Source of the DNA: Baffinella frigidus
Taxonomy: Eukaryota; Cryptophyceae; Cryptomonadales; Baffinellaceae
Length of the DNA: 17,582 nucleotides
NCBI GenBank assembly: GCA_026770585.1
Contig: MU648126.1
Location: 5,785-23,366, forward strand
Reading direction: 5' to 3'
Below the pieces are notes generated by a model. That model was given only the letters and a program-made list of their open reading frames with translations, did not search any database and was not told the origin of the DNA. Shown here piece after piece: positions 9,001-17,582 of the stretch. A program made the position numbers and the translations under genes. Within the stretch, counting starts at the first letter, position 1; the number at the start of each line of letters is the position of its first letter.

Positions 9001-12000
9001 TGTTTGATGCTCTTGTCATGGGACCCTATGCACGCGCGCAAATGTGGCCGAGTGACGGTGGGCAAGAACTTCCACAGGTGGACTGGTTTCGAGACACACA
9101 CGGTGGAACAACTCGGGAATTCGAGTTCCCGTGTGTCGGGAAAGCACTGCGCAACGTGACGTCTGCCCCGTTCACATGTGGTTCTACAGCGCGCCGGGCT
9201 GTAATCAGATACTTCATGAAGGATATTTTTACTGTGCAAGATAATAATGACCTGTCGGCCGCGGTGACACGCGCCGTAGCAGACATGATCGGCAGACTTA
9301 GGACACAGTGGAGTTCTGCTTCTGTATTAGCGTGTATGTGTACCAAGTCCACCGGTGTTTTTGAAGCTGGTGATCACTCGGTGGAGTGTTGTGACGCCAA
9401 CAATCTGCCAGGTTTCCTTCCCGATCGCCTGCAATCGGTATCATTTACCAAACTAGACGGTGCTGATCTGACATCAGAAGTCTTTACGAGAGTGGCTGAC
9501 TTTGTAAAGACAGGTGTCTGGTCAAATGCAGGTGCTCCATTCACCAAGTACAACCTTGACCTCAAAATGGGCCGTCTTTGGAACGAAGAGCAGAGGGTTA
9601 TTGCAGCAGACTATGGGATTCTACATACTGATATCCCACTCCTCTCATATGGCGAAGACGAGACAGCAGAACCGTTCGGCGGTCTTGCGATGAACATCTC
9701 GATGTGGCGTAGGTGTCACGGCTTCCTCCAACAGACACTCTCTACTCTTCCAATGGGGAAAGATGGTCTCCCTCTTGGTATCTTCAAGTACATGCCGTTC
9801 GACGCAACTGCCTTCTCAGGTGAAGATGCGGTCCGAGAGCTCGAGCGCGTCGTGCGTGTTATGACACAGCAGGCATGGGAGGTCAGCCCATTGCATTACT
9901 CACATGTGATGCGCCATATGCCTAGTGACTCACTCCTGTGTGAGGCGTCATACTCAGACGGTTCAAACGTCGATGAGGTTGTCTCGCCGCGTAAGATACT
10001 TCGTGAATCTATCGCCAATTATGACGTCATGTCGGGCATGCATATCCCAGATATATCGACCGTACACCCTCACGCAGGTGGGATCGGGTCTGCTCGATTT
10101 GCGTGCCTGTGTGGATGGGCTGAACCAGTTACTGGTACGTGTTATCTACCCATTGAGGTATGTACTCAGGTGGCTTGGTCTACAGTGTCTGAAACCCTCA
10201 CAAAGTACTGTGCAGCTGCAGACATGTCTGCACAACGTTTGACTGTGCCACGACCTGATGGGACTGGGTCTGGTGAAGGAGACCAGATCTACCACGCAGT
10301 GGTGGGGAAGTGGGTAAGTACATGGGTGTGTGACGCGATGGCACCGTCGGAGTCATGGGGTGTGTTGAACACGAGTTCCATGGACGAGTGGATGCTCGGA
10401 GAACCACTCACCAAAAGCCCTCTCAGTGTGCGTGGGACAATCGAGGAAGGACGAGCTGGTTTGAGAATCAGTTTGTTGGACTCGTTGTTAGAGGAAAAAA
10501 CGTGGAAGGTTACTCAGAACCCGTCAAGACGCACCGTGCCGCTGATGGGCCCAGCCGGGAGCAGTCTAGGACAACGGTGGTGTGTCAATAACAGTGCCAA
10601 GATGCTCCCCGCGTCACTCGCAGATCGCTTCGTGGATGAACTGTTCCCCATAGCGCAGGGTGTGACAGAGAGCGCGGGTCTCGCGGTCTGTCTACGCGTG
10701 GTCGTAGAGGCCGCGCGCTTGCGTGCGTTACAGCTTGCAGTGGCTGGTACAACTGGTGAGGCCGTCGCGCGGCTCCAAGAGGTTGTAGATGGTCAGGAGT
10801 TGTTGTTGGCGCGTTGGAGAAAGCGCTGTCTACGTCAGGTTGAAATGGTCAGCATGTGCGCGCTTCGTGGGATATTTGACATACCACCAACGGCAGAAAA
10901 CATGATGGATGAGAGTTGTCCGTTCAAGCTTGTAAACATGCCGCAAAATGCAGGTCCTCAACGTGTTGGAACCTGGCTCACTCCGGCCTGTGTACTCCGC
11001 TGGCATACTGGTCTCTATTACTACCCATGTCTATGTCGTGTATGTCAGCCACACACAGGACTGACACAGGAATTCGACGTCAACGATATCGTAGCAGACG
11101 CCACTTGTAAACTCCCCCTAGACCCACGTCAGTTCACAAATTCGTACAAGCGCACATCATCGCTTTTCTGGCCGCTCGACTACACGGACGAGGTAGACAC
11201 TACCAAACGCAGTAGCCTCGCGGCTAAGGTGAAAAACGTTCACGCCATGCGGCAGCGTGAGCACACTGGTGTTAACTTGGCACACATCCTAGACACATAC
11301 GTGCGACAACCGGATGCCTCTGTTCAGGATAACCATTTCGGAAACACAGACCCAGCAACGCCATGGTTCTCTGCGGAGGGGTTGGCTGGAGCGGAGGGAT
11401 CCACGAGGTTCTGCGACCTCATCCATGACTGGTGGCCTGAGAGTTGGGAGCAACCAGTGGGTGTGCATGTCACAACCCCTTGTCACAGCTCCGAGACGGT
11501 GTATCGCGGGTTCGACTCAACATTCACAGTCGACCGCACATATGAAGAAGAAAGTGGTGCACCACGGATGGTGTACCACCATGACACACTCCGCAACACA
11601 TCGCTCGCCCGTGATAATGTCGGTTCGTCAGGGGTGTGTCGGGTGCGCTCTGTCGGGTTACCTATCCAAGAGATCAATACAGTTCGATTCTGTACCAGAA
11701 TGGATCTACATGCATTGTCTGACACTGCTGTACCGATCCAAGGAAGTCGGTCTTTCATTGATACAGACACCACCGAATCAAATAGATACGTCGAGAGCTG
11801 TGCACCATCTGCTACAGAAGTCCCATGGGATGTTGGTGATATGGATAGCTTGAAAACATATGGTCGAACCGCCGGTGTGGTGCTCAGCTGGCCGGTTCTA
11901 GAGGAAGAGGGTCTACCTGACGAACAGTGGATGTGGCCATCTGGTATCGAAAACACTATACCATTAACGTTCTCGAAGAACAGTATGAGTTCAAAGTGGG

Positions 12001-15000
12001 GCGATGGAGGATGTGGGATGCCAAAACTATTTACATGCAAAACAGATGCGGACTGTAAGCTGCATTCGGGGTTGCCGATAGTATCTCAAATGAGGTGTAT
12101 GTCATCGGAATTGGGGCATGGTGTGTGTATGATGGTTGAATCAAAACCCAAGTCGGCCGTCAGGGTTGACTGTGTAAAACACCTTGACTGCGATAACGGT
12201 AACATGTGTGCTGGGGATGGTCGCTGCGTGTCTCCAGTGGCATCGTTCCGCAACACACGACTGCAAGAGATTGAGGTTCATATGTATGCACCTGCGTTTA
12301 CGGCATCGGATGGAAATAAGCATGTGGTACAGAAAGAAACGTATGGGCATTCGCCATGGGAACAGGTTCCTGACTTGCTCCGTTCACATGGGTTGTGTAG
12401 CCATCGCAGTTGGTATGAATACCGTCATCTCTTGATGAACTCTACATGCCCACCACCGACTATTCAAGATCATGGTAGTACCTGCCAGGTCCAGACACAT
12501 AACAGCGCATGGTTACACACAAATGTTTATGGAAAGGCTCGTTTAACAACGGAATCCATCTTCGACGAAGGGGTTCTATCGGTGGAAGCACACACATGTG
12601 ATCGCGATTTTATGCATATGAGGGGGTACGTCGAATGTCAACCTGTGGGTAAAGTTTTGATGAGGGATACCAGCCCTATACGTTGGGCTTCAGTTGCAAA
12701 CGAACACATAAAACCGGGACGATCGTTTGCAACATACACATCGGCAGAGTCCTCAACTTTGGCATACACGAAATTGCCTTTTTTCACGAATGCACAGGCT
12801 GGTTTCCTTGGAACAGATAAGAGTCTTTTCACCAGGACGGACGACGGTATTCTAGAAGGTTACACCCTTCAACCATGTTCTCAGATAGCACATTGTTCAT
12901 TGCAGCCTTTCACAATCCGTGGTGCTTTGGTACCGAAACGACAGATACGAATAGGTGGAAATGCTGTGAGGGATTATAGATTGACTGATGCACTCGCATG
13001 TGGTGCGTTTGGAGGACTCTACACGACTGATGCAAGCATGGCGACCAATTGTCTTCTCGATGAGGAAGTGATACCATTTTATCGCATCATGTGTACAAAA
13101 CACCGTAATCCGGACACCAAATCATGGGACAACACAGCATCAGAATTTGTTCTCAATGGTTGCAACTCAGCCGAGTCAGATGCTCGTGTGTTATGTGAAC
13201 GTATTGACACGTGGAAGTCGGAAGGTTACAGCAGTGTAATATCTTCCGAAGTGGCTGCCGCTGTGAACGGGCTTGCATCTTTAATTTTGAGATGGTTGGG
13301 AGGCCGGGCAGATACATTTGACGGATATCTAGAACAGGTCCGCTGTGCCAAGTGGGTACTCAAAGAAATGGAGCGTCCAAGTGGGACTACCATATACACA
13401 ACAACCGAGATAGAGGGAGAGGCGACTCGCAAGACAACGTCCATCGGGTTGTACTGGTTCAGTGCCTTCGCATTATACGAGGTCACTCCACTGTGGTGGG
13501 TCAAGTGTATGCTCTTCTCGACGTCTACATGGGGTAAGGAGGTCGATAATTGCCTCGCGTACCGTGATACATCCAACACGGTTGTAGTCGACGTGGGAGT
13601 ATGGCTCGCCCAGAATGTTGGCAAAATCGACAAGTCTGTGATCGACGCACAGATTACACGTTTCAATTCCAGGGTGGCAGACGTGAATACCGCCACAGTC
13701 TCTATGTTTCAAGATATCTCGGAGGCAGTCGCAAAATGGCAGATCGACACAGCTGCGGGCATTGCTTTCGATTTCTCGAAGGTTAAGACTCAGACAACTG
13801 CCCAGACAACCGATCCGACGCCTGTTCGCCGAAGGTTGATGGGGCTCGGGGGCCTGTCTAGGGCTACTGATATGTTCAACTTTGAATGTTTTACGAGCAA
13901 GACGCTGAACAGTGTTCTCGTGACGCAATCCACAACCAAGTTGTCCAAATATCTACAAGAATATGTGAGAGAAGCAGTGACTCAACGCATCCCACTCCAT
14001 TTAATTGATTTGAGCAGACAACAAACCGATTGTGACCGAACCAACCACCCAGACACCTCATGCCTCTTGGACCCTGCCCCTACACCACACAAAGCAGCAA
14101 ATGGACAGGATTTGCTTCTCATTATATTGGAATACTTCCAAGTACCGCTCCTTCGGGTCGCAACCTTGCAGGACATGGCATTCAACGCAGTCACGGGTGG
14201 TCTTGATCTATTCGCATACATGGATCCCGTTGAGTCCATGAAGGCCAAATCAGACATATCAACAGGTGCTCAATACCACGATGATTGTTTACCACGTATG
14301 AATGTACGGCCGGCAAACAAGGTGTGCTTTTTCCTCGGCAATCCTGATCAAGATCCACGATCCACAAAGCCTGATTCGGTCAACACCAATATACCAACAA
14401 AGATATTCTTCGAAACTTTCATTTCTGTCTCTAATCCAAATTTCGACAAAAATAATGATGCATGGGCGCCCTGGGGGGACACTGGTGTGAAGTTTGACGT
14501 TTGTTCATCCCATTCATGTTCGATGCACGAGGGTCTGTCTGAGAGCGATACAACACATCCACCCGTGTATTTCGACCTGGCTGCCTACGCGGCCGACAGG
14601 TTAGATTGGGTATCACAGATATCCTCTTCGACTGTATCGCGTCGTTGTTTCGATGCGAACGACGCGTGTTTTATCGCCAAAACAACAAATCAAAGAAACT
14701 TTGGTTCGAGTCGCGTGACAGGTGTCCGAGATCACCGCATTGACAAGTTCACACACGCATATATCCCTCCGTTTACGACGCTCCAGGTGAATTATCTCGT
14801 GAAAACTGATTTGGTAGATGCAGCTGGCAGATTCCCATACGAAGAGATCATGGACGTAGCTGGTGAGAATCCAGGGTATAGGCTCCCTAATTCAGAGGTT
14901 ATGGGTGGGTTTACGTGGAGTTCCATTGGGTCCTCATTGATGATTGGTGCTGCCAAGGTGATGGAACACACGGATTTGGAACCATTGAGACGCACTTCAT

Positions 15001-17582
15001 ATGATCAAGTTGAAAATCATCACTATATGTACCAGTCGACAAAAAAGTACCCGGTGCTAAAAACTGCTTGGGAATCGCTTTTCACGACTGACTTCTTGAA
15101 GGACGTGTTTATCCCTAGATCACTCATGCATTTGGTTTCCTTATGGCGTATGCAATGGGCCAAGGTCCACACAAAGGAGTCTTTAACTTCGCATGTCCCT
15201 CGGTATCTCTCCGATCCATACGAAACACACCGACGTGATATGGCCCATTCTGAGATGTTGACTCTATACAAAACGGATACGGTTCGATCCACCTCACCTC
15301 TGGTGTATGGGATGTCTGAAGCAATGAAAACGAGTGACTTTGCTAAATCTGTTTGGGAACCATTCCCTGCGAATCGCTTCGCGTATGTTCCAGGTGGCAA
15401 ACTCTACGACGGGGATCACAACGCACCAGATGCATTTTGGAAAAGACACACAGACGGGTCTATGGGACAACCCTTTGCACAGTTTAACAAATACCAACGA
15501 CCCGGGCGTTTACACGACCCTGCGTACCCGGCTGCACTATACACAGAACACGACTCTGTTTTCGCGTCCACCCCCCAGTTGAAGCACATGCTTGAGAACT
15601 TGTTTGGCACATCAACCAGGGTCACTGGCCATGACAAACTCAAGTGTACGTCATGTGCGCAAGTGCTGCACAACAAACAAAAGCGTAGACGTGTCTCATC
15701 ATATGACCCTACAAAAGACCCTACAGTGGGTTGGTGGAATAGTGGTGATACAGTGGTGAAACCGGAACCCGATACCGAGACATACCCTGCATGGATGCAC
15801 TGTGCTTCAAGCAACTCTACATTCAGGAAGAAGCGCACACTGCAAAACATCATCGATGCCACGGGCTTCTCGCCAGATCAGCCGTGGACACTATTGCAAC
15901 AATCTAAGGAAGAGTTCATAACGAGTGTGAAATCGAATCTTCCAACCTTCTACGCACGTTGGCGCGGTCTGGTCGTTGGAGATAGGTCTGAATATGACCA
16001 TTCAAATGGACAGAAAGCAGGTCTTGCAAGGGTAATGCACAATGGCGAGAGTTCATCATTTCCCGGAATTCCTTTTCTGAGACAACCCAATGACAAAGAG
16101 AAAGGCGAAGGAGTCATTGACAAGATCAACCATATAAACGACGCTGTTGTGATCGTGCCTCCTGACGGTGTGATCATAGCGTGGCTGAATACTCCAAATG
16201 GCCTCCATGAGGCCAAGTTGTTGTATATAGCAGCCAATTGGCCTAAACTGGCACCGTTCTGGTTTGAAGTGTATGATGTCACGATGAAACATGACGTGAT
16301 GGAAAACCCTCATTCGACATTCATGTTTTTCAACATGCCGATCGACGGTGTCGTCAGTTATGACATAAGTCTTAACACGGGTTATGCATGTGCAATTGCC
16401 GGTGAGAGTACGTGTGCGGTCGGAATGGTGGGAACATTCGTGTCCCAAAACGTCATGAAATGTGTAGAGTGTTCAGGTATCGATACGAATCTTTGTGACG
16501 GACGCAATCGGTGCCAGCCACCAAAATGGACTGGACTTATTCCAGATTTCAGAACAGCGTACAGGGATGCGGCATCACGGAGTGATGGACTGAAAGAGGA
16601 ATACGCGGACATCGGCCTAGACTTCGGCGAAACTACTGAAACCTTAGTGGAAAGGGTATGGTCCATCCTGGATTCTCAGATCAGGCAAGATACTCGCATG
16701 AACATCACAACTACCAACACTGGCACCTTTGCGAAGTTAACCATTCCAGACGGTGACACGCTGTTCGACGGTGCTTTTGCAGAAAATCCTATTACTTGGC
16801 CCACGTGGAAATCATACAACCCAATTTCAACAAAGCGGTACGAAGAGGGAACGGGTTCGTACGATGGGAATGGCAAAATAAGTAACGCGGCGTGTTTGGA
16901 AAAGGAAGAACAGAAGCAATACGTCGATTATACCAAGTGCAGTATGTACATACACTTGGACTTCCTAAACAGAACCGTCATGGATAGCTATACCCGTGAA
17001 TCGGGTGTGCGTGTGCAGAGTGGATATCGCGGGTCTTGGTTCATTACACGTGACCAGATGACGGGGCGAGGTGTAGTCCCGTCCTGGGCCGAGACAGGGC
17101 GTGCGAAACGCGACCGTTTTGCCTCGTGGTTGATGGACGCCGGTGATCATTGTGCGAACAATGAGGCTGACCATTTCCATAGCGTTTGTCATATGGACAC
17201 GGCAAAGAATGAAATCATTCTCTTCAACCCATGGCTTGGGGGTGATTTTGCTCCTGTGGATGCGTGTGATAGCACGTGGCAATCACAACCTGCCGGGTAT
17301 GTGATAGACACACAAGTCCCAGCGGATTCAGACACATGCAAACCATTCCCCGATGGATGTCAGGACAGTCCATTTGGGTTGGAACAATATGCATCTGACG
17401 ACATATCTGCAAATTGTTGGGCACGTCATGGGATGACACCGAGGAATCGCATCGTGGATGCTGCACAGCGCAATAACCTGTGCACCAAAGTCCCTCGCGC
17501 GAACTCAACATGTCTCCACCCCCAAGGGACGCTCGCTGGCAATGGCCTCGACGTGGGTAGCGTGTATACACACATGGATTAC
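3042..17582 (+). CDS. Giant cysteine-rich protein, exon 2, 3' end outside window
   Basis: One frame is open from 2976 to the final base without a stop: 4,869 codons, or 4,847 from the preferred splice acceptor. The first in-frame ATG is 3147, but coding-like sequence precedes it, so entry by splicing from the hydrophobic exon fits better than an independent start. With exon 1 the visible protein is at least 5,251 residues. It is of mixed composition, not a simple tandem repeat: rich in Cys, Trp, Asp and Thr, with cysteines in clusters (near residues 561-583, 1369-1496, 1784-1824, 2069-2107, 2502-2521, 3067-3072, 3395-3467, 4606-4609, 4878-4895 and 5108-5177). A few hydrophobic stretches interrupt it (about 966-987, 1180-1193, 1938-1957, 3871-3901). 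I recognise no named domain and no catalytic motif. Clustered, probably disulfide-bonded cysteines after a multi-pass head suggest a membrane-anchored extracellular or lumenal giant protein. G+C falls toward the 3' end. The function is unknown. Confidence 0.93.
3510..3581 (+). other. Cysteine cluster 1 of the giant protein (PACG...CFPYCM)
   Basis: Residues about 561-584 carry cysteines spaced C-x8-C-x8-C-x3-C around VDEWSTVC and AACFPYCM, followed by the aliphatic and aromatic stretch LVLYNADDW. An earlier CVC pair lies at 3162-3170. The dense small motif looks like a conserved structural core of the first large domain (about residues 405-960), but I cannot assign it to a family. Confidence 0.6.
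4725..4790 (+). other. Internal hydrophobic segment
   Basis: Codons here give a run of Ala, Met, Leu, Ile and Phe including MMLTFLITAPTV, interrupted by one Arg (about residues 966-987). It could be a membrane helix or a buried helix. A second, Arg/Lys-containing amphipathic run, FAWRFVVRLILKLL, lies at 5367-5408. If either crosses the membrane, the topology of the rest of the protein changes. Confidence 0.35.
5934..6317 (+). other. Cysteine cluster 2 of the giant protein
   Basis: Residues about 1369-1496 hold GSCSA, then YFRACGKTESCRSKC (cysteines 6003, 6021, 6033), then EPCCGSGDTRDRCFLVCG (6231, 6234, 6261, 6273) and EYCVP (6315). It is followed by beta-rich sequence of alternating hydrophobic residues up to about 6800. 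The ordered spacing looks like a disulfide-bonded module rather than chance. No family was recognised. Confidence 0.6.
7179..7301 (+). other. Cysteine cluster 3 of the giant protein
   Basis: Seven cysteines in 41 residues (about 1784-1824) are spaced C-x4-C-x2-C-x8-C-x5-C-x4-C-x11-C, with VDDCSGC, AAQQCAVAKCIGT and RPMCSVG as recognisable words. Helical, hydrophobic sequence follows (7341-7700), including LTDLVSFIL and IALGVLYVPIV. The module may mark the start of a helical domain. I cannot name it. Confidence 0.6.
7641..7700 (+). other. Internal hydrophobic segment
   Basis: The encoded stretch FLSQIALGVLYVPIVAKK (about residues 1938-1957) is long and apolar enough for a membrane helix and ends in two lysines. 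It lies in a largely helical region. A buried helix of a soluble domain is equally possible from sequence alone. Confidence 0.4.
8034..8150 (+). other. Cysteine cluster 4 of the giant protein (MCSCGDEP...FWCSG)
   Basis: Residues about 2069-2107 contain HCNLPD, MCSCGDEPV and GAFWCSGM, with cysteines at 8034, 8073, 8079 and 8148, followed by GFNPYSYNEI. The CxC followed by an acidic turn and an aromatic-flanked WC is a compact pattern that could bind metal or form disulfides. I cannot tell which. Confidence 0.5.
9333..9392 (+). other. Cysteine cluster 5 of the giant protein (ACMCT...ECCD)
   Basis: Cysteines at 9333, 9339, 9387 and 9390 give C-x-C-x15-C-C within about 20 residues. Another group, FACLCGWAEPVTGTC, occurs near 10098-10142. 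Both look like small disulfide or metal-binding knots between longer helical stretches. Confidence 0.45.
11028..11045 (+). other. CxCxxC motif of the giant protein
   Basis: YYYPCLCRVCQPHTG (cysteines 11028, 11034, 11043) follows ACVLRWHTG (10989). The CxCxxC spacing with a nearby His could form a zinc site or a disulfide knot. It lies near the middle of the visible protein (residues about 3067-3072). Confidence 0.4.
12012..12230 (+). other. Paired CxxDxDC-type cysteine modules
   Basis: Two neighbouring stretches share a layout: FTCKTDADC...MRCMSSELGHGVC and VDCVKHLDCDNGNMCAGDGRC (residues about 3395-3467). The pattern C-x4/5-DC-x(n)-C-x(n)-G-x-C is typical of small extracellular disulfide domains such as EGF-like or Dickkopf-type repeats. 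The similarity is one of spacing only. This is the clearest hint in the protein that the chain is extracellular or lumenal. Confidence 0.55.
13440..13533 (+). other. Internal aromatic hydrophobic segment
   Basis: The run IGLYWFSAFALYEV, then PLWWVKCMLFSTSTW (residues about 3871-3901), is unusually rich in Trp, Tyr and Phe. It could be one or two membrane-interacting helices. One Glu and one Lys break it, so a membrane role is only possible. Confidence 0.35.
13788..13838 (+). other. Thr/Gln linker followed by a tribasic site
   Basis: The sequence KTQTTAQTTDPTPVRRRL (residues about 3987-4003) is a low-complexity Thr/Gln/Pro stretch ending in three arginines (13827-13835). Such exposed linkers with polybasic ends are often interdomain boundaries and can be proprotein-convertase sites. 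Cleavage here is inference only. Confidence 0.35.
15645..15692 (+). other. CxxC motif followed by a basic cluster
   Basis: KCTSCAQVLHNKQKRRRV encodes a C-x2-C pair (15645, 15654) and the basic cluster KQKRRR (15675-15692), followed by Ser-rich and Asp/Pro-containing sequence. It may be half of a metal site plus a linker, or a second polybasic cleavage site. A nuclear signal is unlikely if the chain is extracellular. Confidence 0.35.
16461..16514 (+). other. Cysteine cluster 7 of the giant protein (CVECSG...C...C)
   Basis: Cysteines at 16461, 16470, 16494 and 16512 give C-x2-C-x7-C-x5-C in CVECSGIDTNLCDGRNRC, followed by QPPKW (residues about 4878-4895). The CDGxxxC spacing resembles short extracellular disulfide modules and echoes the pair at 12012-12230. 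No family is assigned. Confidence 0.5.
17151..17360 (+). other. Cysteine-rich region near the window end
   Basis: Cysteines at 17151, 17187, 17265, 17337 and 17358, with words HCANNEADHFHSVCH, DACDSTW and DTCKPFPDGCQ, show that the cysteine-rich character continues. More cysteines follow (NCWARHG, LCTKV, NSTCLH) up to the last bases, where the frame is still open. The C-terminus therefore lies beyond the window. Confidence 0.5.

Noticed and set aside
11314-11853. 179-codon + strand open frame
   Set aside because: It is out of frame with the giant coding sequence that continues unbroken on both sides, and has no recognisable features.
3147-17582. Independent unspliced gene starting at ATG 3147
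   Set aside because: Coding-like sequence precedes this ATG for at least 35 codons, and phase-matched splice signals explain the entry better. Not fully excluded.
3042-17582. Viral polyprotein, polyketide synthase or motor ATPase as the identity of the giant frame
   Set aside because: I searched the translation by eye for P-loop GxxxxGK[ST], polymerase GDD, and ketosynthase-type motifs and saw none in a convincing context.

Overview
The window looks like DNA from a eukaryote nucleus, or from a large DNA virus or element that uses the host spliceosome. The reasons are an apparent stop-containing intron with standard GT...AG borders, low-complexity tandem repeats inside a coding region, no bacterial-style ribosome sites or operons, and one enormous open frame rich in cysteine. 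I cannot name the organism. No rRNA, tRNA, CRISPR array, transposase, reverse transcriptase or polymerase was seen. Both genes are on the + strand and both are cut by the window edges.

Region 1 (1-1380) is the 3' part of a gene for a repeat-rich protein. It starts inside a Pro/Ala tract made of a 12-base repeat, continues through a charged helical stretch, then carries four 29-residue tandem repeats that are almost identical at DNA level, and ends with a domain of about 98 residues. A 66-base imperfect duplication straddles its stop codon. A short G/T-rich spacer (1381-1607) follows.

Region 2 (1608-17582) appears to be one gene. A first exon (1608-2819) encodes a strongly hydrophobic multi-pass head of 404 residues. 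A short interval (about 2820-3041) holds four in-frame stops and fits a spliceosomal intron. After it, a single frame stays open from 2976 to the last base: 14,607 bases, 4,869 codons without a stop, still open at the window end. Spliced with the preferred borders, the visible protein is at least 5,251 residues. It carries many separate cysteine clusters, a few internal hydrophobic stretches and candidate basic cleavage sites, which suggests a giant membrane-anchored, mainly extracellular or lumenal protein. I do not recognise its family, and I see no P-loop, kinase, protease, polymerase or polyketide-synthase signature in it.

Nothing in the sequence links the jobs of the two genes beyond adjacency and shared strand. 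The giant gene is the main point of interest.
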